A DNA stretch of 64,000 bases from Curtobacterium sp. MCBD17_013 (GTDB lineage: Bacteria; Actinomycetota; Actinomycetes; Actinomycetales; Microbacteriaceae), in contig NZ_QKTU01000001.1 of the NCBI RefSeq assembly GCF_003234565.1, forward strand, positions 124,001 to 188,000. The letters are read 5' to 3'. Both the position numbers and the translations under genes were made by a program. Below, one piece after another: positions 51,727-60,058 of this stretch. Within the stretch, counting starts at the first letter, position 1; each line of letters opens with the position of its first letter. The notes below the pieces were generated by a model. The model saw only the letters and a program-made list of their open reading frames with translations, was not told the origin of the DNA and ran no database searches.

Positions 51727-52245
51727 GTGCCCACCCGCCTCGTGTTCCTGTCCGACACCCACCTGCCCCGGCGCGCGAAGGACCTCCCGCCGGCGCTCTG
51801 GGCAGCGATCGAGGACGCCGACCTCGTGGTGCACGCGGGGGACTGGGTGGACCTGGCGACCGTCGACCGGATCGCAGCCCGGGCTCGACGGCTGGTCGCG
51901 GTGCGCGGCAACAACGACGTCGAACCGGGGTTCGCGGACCGGCTGCCACTCGTCGCACACGAGCACGTCGAGGGCCTGCGGTTCGCGGTCGTGCACGAGA
52001 CCGGCGCCGCGGCGGGACGCGACGCCCGGATGGCGCAGCGGTTCCCCGACGTCGACGTCCTCGTGTTCGGGCACTCGCACATCCCCTGGGACTCCACCGC
52101 GTCGAGCGGGCTCCGACTGCTCAACCCCGGATCGCCGACGGACCGGCGACGACAGCCCGACCACACGTGGATGACCGCGGTGGTCGACGGTCGCGACCTC
52201 GCGGTCGAACTCGTGCGCCTCCCACCGGTCCCGCGGGAGCGCTGA
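51727..52245 (+). CDS. YfcE/MJ0936-type metallophosphoesterase
   Basis: A 172-residue phosphoesterase with the calcineurin-like core: FLSDTHLPRRAKDLPPALWA (D-x-H), VVHAGDWVDLATVDRI (G-D), VAVRGNNDVEPGF (G-N-x-D), and the C-terminal metal site VFGHSHIPWDSTASSGLRLL with LNPGSPTDRRR. All metal ligands are present. The family hydrolyses cyclic nucleotides or phosphodiesters. GTG start 2 bases after the MarR stop, so it belongs to the MarR transcription unit, which is unusual for this enzyme. Confidence 0.9.
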   Translation: MPTRLVFLSDTHLPRRAKDLPPALWAAIEDADLVVHAGDWVDLATVDRIAARARRLVAVRGNNDVEPGFADRLPLVAHEHVEGLRFAVVHETGAAAGRDARMAQRFPDVDVLVFGHSHIPWDSTASSGLRLLNPGSPTDRRRQPDHTWMTAVVDGRDLAVELVRLPPVPRER

Positions 52246-52300
52246 GGCCGCGGCGCGACCCGACTGGCCGTGCGGTGTGCCGACGTGGGACGCTGGGGCG

Positions 52301-53239
52301 ATGACGGACGACCGGCACGACGAGCGCGCGGTGCCCGCGGAGGCCGCGCCGTCCCTCCCGCCGGGTCCGCCGCCCGGCCCCCGGGACCCGGGCGACGCGT
52401 GGGCGTACGGGCCGGACGGTCAGAAGGCGTGGGGCCTGTTCGGCGCCGCGGGGCTGCTCGTCGACGACGGCGCGGGCCGCGTCCTGCTGCAGCACCGTGT
52501 GGAGTGGAGCCACCACGGCGGGACCTGGGGCATCCCGGGTGGTGCCCGACACCAGGGTGAGGACGCGGTCACCGGAGCGCTCCGCGAGTCCGCGGAAGAA
52601 GCCGGTGTCCCCGCCGCCGCGCTCCGGATCCGCCACACCTCCGTGCTCGACCTCGGGTTCTGGACGTACACGACGGTGGTGGCACGCGCCGTCCACCCGT
52701 TCCGGGCCGAGGTCGGCGACCGCGAGAGCCTGGCCCTCGACTGGGTGCCGGTCGACGACGTCGAGGGGTTGCCCCTGCACCCGGGGTTCGGCGCGAGCTG
52801 GCCGGCCCTCCGCGGTGTGCTCGTGACCGAGCCCGTGGTCGTCGTCGACGCCGCGAACGTCGTCGGCAGCGTGCCGGACGGCTGGTGGCGGGACCGCGCC
52901 GGCGCCGCCGAGCGACTCGTGGACGCGATCGGCGCGCTCGCCGCGTCGGGACTGGCCGCTGCAGAACTCGGACTGGGTGCTGGTCGCTGGTGGCCGCGGT
53001 GGTCGGTCGTCCTCGAGGGAGATGCGCGAGCCGCCCGGACCGACGGCCCCGAGGTCGAGGTCGTCCGCGCGACCGGCGCGGGTGACGACGCGATCGTCGA
53101 GTCCGTGCACCGGGCGATCGCGAGAGCGGCCGGTCCGGTCGTCGTCGTGACGGCCGACCGCGGGCTGCGAGCGCGCGTCGAGGCCCTCGGAGCGTCGGTG
53201 ACGGGGCCGTCCTGGCTCCGAGCGCTGACCGCTAGCTGA
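52301..53239 (+). CDS. Nudix hydrolase fused to a NYN (PIN-like) domain
   Basis: A 312-residue two-domain protein. The N-terminal Nudix domain has a complete Nudix box at residues 81-103 (G, five residues, E87, seven residues, REsaEEaGV). The C-terminal half reads VVVVDAANVVGSVPDGWWRD, RAGAAERLVDAIGALAASGL, VVRATGAGDDAIVESVHRAI and VVVVTADRGLRARVEALGAS, with acidic residues placed as in NYN/YacP-type PIN nucleases. So one chain may combine nucleotide pyrophosphatase and ribonuclease activity (inference). The N-terminal 45 residues are Pro/Gly-rich. The ATG 52301 is preferred to GTG 52277; GACGCT is 6 bases before it. It overlaps the pcp stop by 8 bases, convergently. Confidence 0.82.
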   Translation: MTDDRHDERAVPAEAAPSLPPGPPPGPRDPGDAWAYGPDGQKAWGLFGAAGLLVDDGAGRVLLQHRVEWSHHGGTWGIPGGARHQGEDAVTGALRESAEEAGVPAAALRIRHTSVLDLGFWTYTTVVARAVHPFRAEVGDRESLALDWVPVDDVEGLPLHPGFGASWPALRGVLVTEPVVVVDAANVVGSVPDGWWRDRAGAAERLVDAIGALAASGLAAAELGLGAGRWWPRWSVVLEGDARAARTDGPEVEVVRATGAGDDAIVESVHRAIARAAGPVVVVTADRGLRARVEALGASVTGPSWLRALTAS

Positions 53240-53873
53240 TCGCACCGCCCGCGACGGCCAGGTCGGGTGCCGGGTCCACCGCGGCGCGGACCGCTGCGGC
53301 GAGTCCGGTGACGAGCACGTCGAGCGACACCGTCGGGACGGCGTCGTCCGCCTCGCGCAGGGTCTCGGGTGTCGCGGGCACGTGCACGAACCCGGAGCGC
53401 ACCCCGGCCCCGGCCAGCGCCTGCAGCGCGTAGAACACGTGGTTGCACACGTACGCGCCGGCCGTGGCGGACAGCGCGGCCGGTGCGCCCGCCGCGCGTG
53501 CGGCGGCGACCATGCGCTTGACCGGGAGCGTCGTGAAGTACGCGGCCGGGCCTCCCGGCAGGACGGGCACGTCCACGGGCTGCGCGCCGTCGGCGTCCGG
53601 GATCCGGGCGTCGTCGAGGTTGACGGCGACCCGCTCGGGCGTGATCGTGGTGCGCCCCTCGGCGAGCCCGACCGCGACGACGAGGTCCGGCGTCACCCGC
53701 TCGACGGCGTCACGGAGTGCGTCGACCGAGCGTCCGAACGCGACGGGCAGCAGGACGGCCTCGACGCGTTCCGGACCCGTCCAGGTCGCGGCGACGCGCT
53801 CGACGGCGTCCCAGGACGGGTTGCGGGGCGCGTCCGCGAACGGCTCGAACCCGGTCAGGAGGATCGTGGTCAC
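53232..53873 (-). CDS. pcp: Pyrrolidone-carboxylate peptidase Pcp
   Basis: Removes N-terminal pyroglutamate from peptides (213 residues, peptidase family C15). The catalytic triad is present: Glu80 in TITPERVAVNLDDARIPD, Cys143 in AGAYVCNHVFYAL and His164 in GFVHVPATPE. The N-terminus TILLTGFEPFADAPRNPSWD is a family hallmark. GTG start at 53873, 10 bases after the MFS stop. It probably shares transcription with the GntR-MFS pair upstream, which might supply peptides or amino acid derivatives (inference). Confidence 0.95.
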   Translation of the reverse strand: MTTILLTGFEPFADAPRNPSWDAVERVAATWTGPERVEAVLLPVAFGRSVDALRDAVERVTPDLVVAVGLAEGRTTITPERVAVNLDDARIPDADGAQPVDVPVLPGGPAAYFTTLPVKRMVAAARAAGAPAALSATAGAYVCNHVFYALQALAGAGVRSGFVHVPATPETLREADDAVPTVSLDVLVTGLAAAVRAAVDPAPDLAVAGGAIS

Positions 53874-53883
53874 GCCCGCGACC

Positions 53884-55203
53884 CTAACCCAGGTGCGCCG
53901 TGGGGTCGTCCGGTCCGACGCCCGCGGCCGCGGCGGGCAGGTGGCGGCGCGACGAGACGCCCACGAGCACCCACGCCACGAGACCGAGGCCGACGACCAC
54001 GAGCAGGATCGCCGTCACCGGCGCGACGGCGGCCACCGCGGCGATCACGGCCGGGGCGAGGAACCCCGCGTACGCGACCGCGTAGAACACGCCGGTGAGG
54101 CCCGCGAGGTCCCGACTCGACGCGATCCGCTGCACCTCGAGCAGGCTCGACACCAGGGCGATGCCCATGCCGGCACCGACGACCGCGTTCGCCACGAGCC
54201 CGATCCAGACCGAGTCGGCCGCGATCGCGAGCGCGACGACCGCGGTGCCGACGGTCATCACGAGCACGGCGACGACGAGCCCGCGCGCGCTCGACACGGA
54301 GTGCACCCGTGCGGCGATCGGTTGGACCGCACTCGACACCCCGAGCGCGACGACCGTCGCGGCGGTCGCGAAGACGAGCCCCCAGCGTCCGGTCGCGTCG
54401 TGCAACTGGGTGGGCAGGTAGCCGTACGCGATCGCGGCGGACGCGAACACGAGCGGGGCCGACACCATGACCACGCGGACGAAGCGCCGGTGTCCGGCCG
54501 ACGGCACGCGGAGCTGCCGCCACCAGGGCCCGGTGACGCCGCCGGACGTGTGGGTCTCGGGTGCGCGCAGCACGACGACGAGGAACGGGACCGCGACGGC
54601 GATGTGCACGAGGAACGGCAGGACCTCGGGGACCGGGCCCCACTGGGCCATGCAGCCGGCGACGAGTGCGCCGCTGCCGGATCCGAGGGTGAACGCGAGC
54701 GATGCCCGTCGTGCACCCGATCCGGCGTCCGCCGTCGGGTCGTACCGGCCCTGGGACAGTTCCTTCACCCAGCTGTTCCCGACCGCCATGGCGATGCCCA
54801 CGGTGATCCCGGAGCACAGTCGCCCGGCCGCGAGGTACCCCGCGCCGAACGGACCGAGGGCCAGGAGGCCGCTGCCGACGAGCGCCGCCGTGACCCCGAC
54901 GAGCATGAGGGGGCGGCGTCCGTGCCGGTCGGAGAGCGACCCGGCGACGAGCAGTGCCGGTGCGAGACCGAGGACGTACACGCCGAGGAACGCGTTGACG
55001 AGGAGCGTCGAGTAGTGCGCACGCTCCTGGTACATGAGCAGCAACGGGCTGAACTGGTTGCCGCCCCACGAGCAGACGAAGACGGCGCCCCACACCGCGA
55101 GCCACGGCCGCACCCGTGCTGCCCGCCGGCTCGTCACACCGGGCCGGCCGGGAGGCCCGGTCCGCTGCAACGGGACCGCTCCCGTCGACGTGTCCACGCT
55201 CAC
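53884..55203 (-). CDS. MFS transporter, YceI/CynX-like
   Basis: A 439-residue 12-helix transporter. Seen: FVCSWGGNQFSPLLLMYQER, LAPALLVAGSLSDRHGRRPL with the G-x-x-S-D-R-x-G-R-R motif, CSGITVGIAMAVGNSWVKEL and AYGYLPTQLHDATGRWGLVF. The loop after the first helix (NQFSPLLLMY) is typical of actinobacterial drug-type carriers. Ser- and Gly-rich N-terminus. GTG start overlaps the GntR stop (GTGA), so regulator and transporter are co-translated and the GntR protein probably senses the transported compound. Confidence 0.87.
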   Translation of the reverse strand: MSVDTSTGAVPLQRTGPPGRPGVTSRRAARVRPWLAVWGAVFVCSWGGNQFSPLLLMYQERAHYSTLLVNAFLGVYVLGLAPALLVAGSLSDRHGRRPLMLVGVTAALVGSGLLALGPFGAGYLAAGRLCSGITVGIAMAVGNSWVKELSQGRYDPTADAGSGARRASLAFTLGSGSGALVAGCMAQWGPVPEVLPFLVHIAVAVPFLVVVLRAPETHTSGGVTGPWWRQLRVPSAGHRRFVRVVMVSAPLVFASAAIAYGYLPTQLHDATGRWGLVFATAATVVALGVSSAVQPIAARVHSVSSARGLVVAVLVMTVGTAVVALAIAADSVWIGLVANAVVGAGMGIALVSSLLEVQRIASSRDLAGLTGVFYAVAYAGFLAPAVIAAVAAVAPVTAILLVVVGLGLVAWVLVGVSSRRHLPAAAAGVGPDDPTAHLG

Positions 55204-55820
55204 AGCGCGCCCCGGTGCCCGGCGACGTGGTCGCGGAGCACCTCGGCGTAGCGGGCGGCGTCGCCGGCGGCGACGGCCCGGGCCAGTGCGCGGTGCTGGT
55301 CGAGCGCCGGGTGGAGCTGTTCGGGACGGACCCGGATGAGCTGGTGCCGGAGGCGTTGCTGGCGGTCGTGGAGGAGGCGGGTGAAGTGCACCGCGACGGG
55401 GTTCTCCGCGGCCGCGACGACCGCGGTGTGGAACGCGTCGTCGGCGTCGACGAACCGGTCCACGTCGTGTTCCGCGATCGCGTCGGCCTGGTCGCGCAGG
55501 AGGTCGTCGAGCACGGGCACGAGGTCCGGACGCGGGCCACTGCGGAGTGCTCGGGTCGCCGCGGACGCCTCGACCGCTTCCCGCATCTCGAGGACGTCGG
55601 CGGACTCGCTCGGGGACATGGGGCGGACGACGGCGCCCTTCCGGGACTCGAGCGTGAGCAGTTGCTCCGCGGCGAGCCGGAGGAACGCCTCGTGCACCGG
55701 GGTCCGGCTGATGCCGAGCTCCTGGCAGACGACCCCCTCGCTGAGGAGGGCACCGCCAGGGAGTTCACCGCGGATGATCCGCTGCTTCGTGTGCTCGTAG
55801 GCGCGCTCCGCGGACGACAT
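55200..55820 (-). CDS. GntR-family regulator, FCD (FadR-type) class
   Basis: A 206-residue regulator. The winged helix is AYEHTKQRIIRGELPGGALL, then SEGVVCQELGISRTPVHEAF and LRLAAEQLLTLESRKGAVVR. The C-terminal FCD helices follow (VLEMREAVEASAATRALRSG, DDAFHTAVVAAAENPVAVHF with the metal-binding D-x3-H, and the last RALARAVAAGDAARYAEVLR). A metal ion and a carboxylate ligand are usual. It carries its own operator-like palindrome 15 bases upstream of the ATG. The GTGA overlap ties it to the transporter. Confidence 0.92.
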   Translation of the reverse strand: MSSAERAYEHTKQRIIRGELPGGALLSEGVVCQELGISRTPVHEAFLRLAAEQLLTLESRKGAVVRPMSPSESADVLEMREAVEASAATRALRSGPRPDLVPVLDDLLRDQADAIAEHDVDRFVDADDAFHTAVVAAAENPVAVHFTRLLHDRQQRLRHQLIRVRPEQLHPALDQHRALARAVAAGDAARYAEVLRDHVAGHRGAL

Positions 55821-55835
55821 GTGTCGATCGTACGT

Positions 55836-55847
55836 CTTGCATGCAAG
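55836..55847. promoter_or_regulatory. GntR/FCD operator, CTTGCATGCAAG
   Basis: A perfect 12-bp palindrome 15 bases before the GntR start codon, in the form typical of FCD-class GntR sites. Binding there would block the promoter and autoregulate the GntR-MFS-pcp group. Confidence 0.65.
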
Positions 55848-55967
55848 TGCCCGTGCAGCTTGTCCGAGGAGCATGTGAACATCGCGTTTCCGGCCCGGAC
55901 TCCCGAGGTGCCACCGCGTAGATTGACGGGACGGCGTCGACGGCGACGTCCGACTGGAGGGACCGTC

Positions 55968-56702
55968 ATGGAGAGGATCACGCGAGCCGAGGACCGTGTC
56001 CACCGCCCCGCTGGGCCCTGGACACCGACCGTCCACCGGCTGCTCGCACACCTCCACGAGCGCGGGTTCGTGGAGGCGCCGGAGCCGATCGCGCTCGGTG
56101 AGGTGCTCGAGACCGTGTCGTTCATCCCCGGTCTCGCGGGTGAGTACCCCTGGACCGACGACGTCGCGTCCGAGGCCGCGCTCGTCACCGCGGCCCGGCT
56201 GCTGCGCAACTACCACGACGCCGCTGCCACCTACGCGGTGGCGGCGGACGACGTGTGGTCCCAAGCCGACCGCGCTCCTGTCGAGACGATCTGCCACGGC
56301 GACTTCGCCCCGTACAACTGCGTGTTCGACGGCCGGGCCGCGGTCGGGATCATCGACTTCGACACGGCCCACCCCGGGCCGCGGGTGTGGGACGTCGCGT
56401 CGGCGGTCTACCGGTTCGCGCCGCTGACGACCGGGGACACCCCCGTGACGCGTCTCGACGACCAGCTCGCCCGTGCGGCCGAGTTCTGCCGTGCCTACGA
56501 CCTCGACGCGTCCAGCCGAGCGGGGCTCGTGGAGGCCGTGGTCGCGGGCCTCGTCGCCCTCGTGACGACCATCGAGTCCGAGGCCGCCGCCGGGGACCCG
56601 AAGTTCGCCCGGGACCTCGCGGCCGGCCACGCCGAGCTCTACCGCGCCGACGTCGCCTACATCGAGCACCACGCCGACGCCATCCGGCACGCCGTGGCCT
56701 GA
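55968..56702 (+). CDS. Aminoglycoside phosphotransferase-fold protein
   Basis: A 244-residue kinase-fold protein. The catalytic Brenner loop is ICHGDFAPYNCVF and the metal loop VGIIDFDTAHPGPRVWDVAS; both Asp residues are in place. The N-terminal lobe is short and starts RAEDRVHRPAGPWTPTVHRL, a form seen in the actinobacterial APH-like proteins of unknown substrate. A true antibiotic kinase is not implied. CTGGAGGGA precedes the ATG. It is divergent from the GntR gene. Confidence 0.85.
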   Translation: MERITRAEDRVHRPAGPWTPTVHRLLAHLHERGFVEAPEPIALGEVLETVSFIPGLAGEYPWTDDVASEAALVTAARLLRNYHDAAATYAVAADDVWSQADRAPVETICHGDFAPYNCVFDGRAAVGIIDFDTAHPGPRVWDVASAVYRFAPLTTGDTPVTRLDDQLARAAEFCRAYDLDASSRAGLVEAVVAGLVALVTTIESEAAAGDPKFARDLAAGHAELYRADVAYIEHHADAIRHAVA

Positions 56703-56821
56703 GCAGGGCTCCACGCGGGCGGCACCACACCGGCACGCAGCCCGCGCCCAGCGGGAGCACGGCGAGCCCACGGCGAACACGGGGCGTCCTCCGCGCGGCG
56801 AGCCGGTAGTGTTCCACCGCC

Positions 56822-57766
56822 ATGAGCGACAGCCCTGCCGACGCCACCCCGTACGAGGTGCTCGGCGTCCCCGCCTCCGCCGACGACGACACCCTCCGGC
56901 GCGCCTACCGCCGGGCTGCCCGCGAGACCCATCCGGACCTCGGCGGGGACCCGCGCTCGTTCCGCCTGTTGCAAGAGGCGTGGGAACGCGTCGGCACCCC
57001 CGAGGCGCGCCGGGCGTACGACGCCGGAGCCTCCCGTTCGGCGATCGCCGGGCACGGACCCGCCGGCGACCCCACGGGGCGTCCGGCCTCGGGCCGTGAC
57101 GCCTACGCGCCGCCCGCCGCGCGCCGCGACTCCCGCCCACGTGCCCGGTCCTTCGGGCACCCCGGCGGACTGTCGCGCGAGGTCTTCCTCGCCGCCGAGC
57201 GCGAGTGGGTCGGCCTCGGCGACCCGATCGAGGACCCGTACGACCCGGCACTCGTCCGCTCCGCCCCGCGCCACATCCGCCGTCTCCTGGCCGAGGCGCT
57301 CGCCGAGGAGGCGACCGCGGCGATCGTCGCCGACCTCGGGATCGGTGTGACCGTGTGGCACGACCTCGACGCCGGGCCGGAGGGCAAGCTGGACCACGTC
57401 GTCCTCACGACGAGCGGACTCTGGGCGCTCGAGTCCATCGACTGGGGTGCTCCCGTCCGCATCGAGCACGGCGAGGTCGTCGGCGCGACCCTCGCGCCGG
57501 GGGAGCGCCCGGTGCGCGAACTCGTCCGGGCTGCGCGCACCGTCCAGAAGGCGACCCGCGTCCGGTTCACGGGCCGGCTCCTGGTCGTCCCGGACTCCGC
57601 GGTCGACGACGACGTCCGGCTCGTGGGGCCGGCACGCAGACCGACCGCGTTCGTCGTGCGGCGGAGCGCCCTGGCCGGCGTGTTGCTCGGCCCCGGTGCC
57701 GAGACGGGATCGGTCGACGTGTTCGAGCTCCGCGCGCGGCTCCAGGAGACGGTCCGCTTCGTCTGA
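56822..57766 (+). CDS. DnaJ-domain protein with NERD-like C-terminal domain
   Basis: A 314-residue protein. The N-terminal J domain is complete (TPYEVLGVPASADDDTLRRA, HPD at residues 37-39, LLQEAWERVGTPEARRAYD) and should stimulate an Hsp70 ATPase. After a Gly/Pro/Ser-rich region and a helical segment (RHIRRLLAEALAEEATAAIV) comes EGKLDHVVLTTSGLWALESI and DWGAPVRIEHGEVVG, which resembles the NERD domain core (D-H-V-V then a strand and E-x-x-x-W-x-G). Zinc-finger and C-terminal domains of true DnaJ are absent. The combination suggests a dedicated J protein recruiting Hsp70 to a NERD-type target (inference). Confidence 0.8.
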   Translation: MSDSPADATPYEVLGVPASADDDTLRRAYRRAARETHPDLGGDPRSFRLLQEAWERVGTPEARRAYDAGASRSAIAGHGPAGDPTGRPASGRDAYAPPAARRDSRPRARSFGHPGGLSREVFLAAEREWVGLGDPIEDPYDPALVRSAPRHIRRLLAEALAEEATAAIVADLGIGVTVWHDLDAGPEGKLDHVVLTTSGLWALESIDWGAPVRIEHGEVVGATLAPGERPVRELVRAARTVQKATRVRFTGRLLVVPDSAVDDDVRLVGPARRPTAFVVRRSALAGVLLGPGAETGSVDVFELRARLQETVRFV

Positions 57767-57817
57767 CCGTGCTCGTCGTCGGACCGCGAGCGCCGAGCGC
57801 CGACCCGAGACGCGGCT

Positions 57818-58180
57818 TCAGTACCCGCGCAGCTTCTCGAGGTCGCGGCGCTCCCGCCCGGTCGGTCGACCCGCTCCGCGGTCCCGCACCGGCAACCAGG
57901 CCGTCTCCTCGCGCGGCGGCGGTGGGGGCGTCCGGTCCTCCAGACACGTGGCGGCCACCGGTGCCCCGACGCGCTTGACGACGATCCCGCGCACGACGAC
58001 GATCCGTTCGACCCCGTTGGTCCGCAACCGCACCTCGTCGCCGATCCCGACCGACTGCGCTGCCTTGACGCGCTCGCCGTTCACCCGGACGTGCCCGGCA
58101 CGGCAGGCAGCGGTGGCGGCGGAGCGGGTCTTCGTCAGCCGCACCGCCCACAACCAGCTGTCGACGCGGGCGCGGTCCAT
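57818..58180 (-). CDS. S4-domain RNA-binding protein, HslR (Hsp15) type
   Basis: A 120-residue protein. The S4 fold is RVDSWLWAVRLTKTRSAATA, ACRAGHVRVNGERVKAAQSV, then GIGDEVRLRTNGVERIVVVR. This is the Hsp15/HslR pattern, which binds free 50S subunits carrying a stuck peptidyl-tRNA (family knowledge). The Pro-rich linker and C-terminal TGRERRDLEKLRGY match the family tail. It is divergent by 35 bases from the next gene. Confidence 0.9.
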   Translation of the reverse strand: MDRARVDSWLWAVRLTKTRSAATAACRAGHVRVNGERVKAAQSVGIGDEVRLRTNGVERIVVVRGIVVKRVGAPVAATCLEDRTPPPPPREETAWLPVRDRGAGRPTGRERRDLEKLRGY

Positions 58181-58215
58181 GCGCGACAGCCTATGCGGAA
58201 CGCCCCGGTCCTACC

Positions 58216-58545
58216 ATGAGTGCCGTGGACGACGACCCCGACGGCCAGGCCGACCCTGCCGACCACGCGGGCTCCGCTGCGCGTGACGACGTCCGCCGCG
58301 CGGACGCCCACCGCCGCCGGGCGCTCGCCCTCCTCGCCACCGCCCCGATCGGCACGCGCCTGGTGGTGCGCGCCCACCACGGCGACGGTGCGCGGGACGC
58401 CCTCGGCACGCTGGTCGCACGCACCGACACGATCTGCACGGTGCGCACCCGCCGCGAGGACGTCGACATCGCCCTCGCCGCCGTCGTCGCCGCCCGTCCG
58501 GTGCCACCTCCGCCGCCGCCCCGCGAGCGCCGACACGCGTCCTGA
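58216..58545 (+). CDS. Hypothetical protein, 109 aa, with SH3-like core
   Basis: A small protein with an acidic N-terminus (DDDPDGQADPADHAG), a short beta-barrel-like core (APIGTRLVVRAHHGDGARDA, then LGTLVARTDTICTVRTRRED and VDIALAAVVAARPV) and a Pro-run (PPPPPP) before a basic end. The core resembles the N-terminal SH3-like region of actinobacterial GNAT proteins of the Rv0428c kind, but the acetyltransferase domain is absent. It may be a free-standing regulatory module. It is divergent from the S4 gene and likely to have its own promoter. Confidence 0.6.
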   Translation: MSAVDDDPDGQADPADHAGSAARDDVRRADAHRRRALALLATAPIGTRLVVRAHHGDGARDALGTLVARTDTICTVRTRREDVDIALAAVVAARPVPPPPPPRERRHAS

Positions 58546-58589
58546 GCGCGCCGTCCGCGCGCCTCGCCGAACGGGGGACCCGACGCCCG

Positions 58590-58595
58590 TACCGT
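58590..58595 (+). promoter_or_regulatory. Leaderless-type -10 box
   Basis: TACCGT, 7 bases, then ATG 58603. Confidence 0.55.
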
Positions 58596-58602
58596 GAACG
58601 GC

Positions 58603-60033
58603 ATGGTCCCCGCACCACAGGTACCGAACCCGGCACCGGCCCCGTCATCGGTGGGCCCGTCGTCGGTGGCCCCGTCGTCACCGGACGTGAGCTCGTCGAC
58701 CGGGATGCCGGCGCCGTCGCCCGGCCGGTCGACGCCGGGTCGCCGCGAGCACGCGGACACCGTGACCGACCGCACCGCCCGCGTCAGCATCGCGCGCCCC
58801 GCGTCCTGGGCGACCGTGCACGCCGCCGACGCGGACCTCCGGACCACGGGTGACGGCGTCACCGTGACCGTGCGCTCCCGCCCCAGCGACAACGGCATCG
58901 CGGACGAGACCGCCGCGCTGGTCGCTCGGCTGCCCGGCTCGGTCGACGGCGTGCTCGTCGTCGGGTGCGACCCGTGGGGGAGCGCCGGGGCGCCGGCCCG
59001 CCTCGTCGAGTACCACCGCCCCGCTCCGCCGCTGGAGGCCGCCGCCGCGACGGACCGTCCCGCGGTCGGCGAGTCGGACGGCACCGAGCACGGACACGAA
59101 CCGCACCGGCCCGTTCCCGCCGTCGGCCACCGCGCCCCCGACCGCACGGGCGTCTTCGTGTCGCACCTGCTCGTCACCACCGGTCGCCACCGCATCGACG
59201 TCGTCGCCGAGCGCCCGCTCGCCGTCCTCGACGCCACCGACGACGTCGTCGCCCGCGTGCTCGAGTCCGTCCGCGTCGTCGGCCCCGCGCCGGCCGCAGC
59301 CCACCCGTCACGCGTGCTCGAGGACGTCCCGGTCCCCGTGCGCCCGACGCTCGCCCCGTTTGGTGTGCCGGTGGACGCCGAGGCGCTCGCCGCGCTGCAG
59401 GGCATGGCGGGTCGCCGTTGGAACCCCGCGGTCCTCCGGTCGCCCGGCGGTCGCGCGCTCATCGACCAGGGGCTCGTCGGCCGCTTCGGCACCGTCCCGT
59501 CACTGACGAGCGCGGTGCTCGCGCCCTGGGAAGCCGGCGTCGACCCAGTCACGCTCGAGCAGCAGCGGGAGGACGGGCCCGCCACCCGGCTCCGCTGGTG
59601 GCGCGGCGACGCCGCCGTGACCGTGCTGGACGGGACCGAGGAGGCCGGCTTCCGCATCGGCAGCGTCGACGACGCCACGCTCCTGGCGCTCGCGGCCGGG
59701 AGGCTCGGGGTGACCCCGTCGTGGACCTTCGCCTTCGCGACGCCGCGGCTCCCGGCCGCGGTCCTGGACCGCCGGGTCGAGGACCCGACGGCCCGCCCCG
59801 ACCTGCCGGTGGCGGTCCGCACGGCCGATCCGGTGCTCGCGCGGTTCTGGGACGCCCCGTGGACCGTGTCGCACCTCCGGGTGCCGACGCGGCCGCGTCC
59901 CGTCACGGTGGTCCACGCCGCGGGCGTCGGCTTCGCGCGCATCGGACGGGCGACGGCCGAGGGGACCGCGATCCGGGTCGAGGCGTCCGCGAACGTCCAC
60001 CGTCTGCTCGTCCGCACGGTCCTGGCGGGCTGA
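58603..60033 (+). CDS. Two-part hypothetical protein, 476 aa
   Basis: The first 55 residues are Pro/Ser/Thr-rich and without a signal peptide. The middle part (RVSIARPASWATVHAADADL, SRPSDNGIADETAALVARLP, VLVVGCDPWGSAG, then VFVSHLLVTTGRHRIDVVAE and VVARVLESVRVVGPA) has the strand-helix rhythm of Mog1/PsbP-like LpqN domains (resemblance only). The C-terminal 220 residues (ALAALQGMAGRRWNPAVLRS, LVGRFGTVPSLTSAVLAPWE, GFRIGSVDDATLLALAAGRL, RFWDAPWTVSHLRVPTRPRP) are a separate soluble domain I do not recognise. A GTG at 58594 would add three residues. It converges with the htrA-like gene. Confidence 0.65.
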   Translation: MVPAPQVPNPAPAPSSVGPSSVAPSSPDVSSSTGMPAPSPGRSTPGRREHADTVTDRTARVSIARPASWATVHAADADLRTTGDGVTVTVRSRPSDNGIADETAALVARLPGSVDGVLVVGCDPWGSAGAPARLVEYHRPAPPLEAAAATDRPAVGESDGTEHGHEPHRPVPAVGHRAPDRTGVFVSHLLVTTGRHRIDVVAERPLAVLDATDDVVARVLESVRVVGPAPAAAHPSRVLEDVPVPVRPTLAPFGVPVDAEALAALQGMAGRRWNPAVLRSPGGRALIDQGLVGRFGTVPSLTSAVLAPWEAGVDPVTLEQQREDGPATRLRWWRGDAAVTVLDGTEEAGFRIGSVDDATLLALAAGRLGVTPSWTFAFATPRLPAAVLDRRVEDPTARPDLPVAVRTADPVLARFWDAPWTVSHLRVPTRPRPVTVVHAAGVGFARIGRATAEGTAIRVEASANVHRLLVRTVLAG

Positions 60034-60058
60034 CCCCGGTCCTCCCGGACGTCCCGCG

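Noticed and set aside
55968-56702. Antibiotic resistance kinase
   Set aside because: The APH fold is clear but the N-lobe and pocket do not match any aminoglycoside or macrolide kinase I know; only the fold is claimed.
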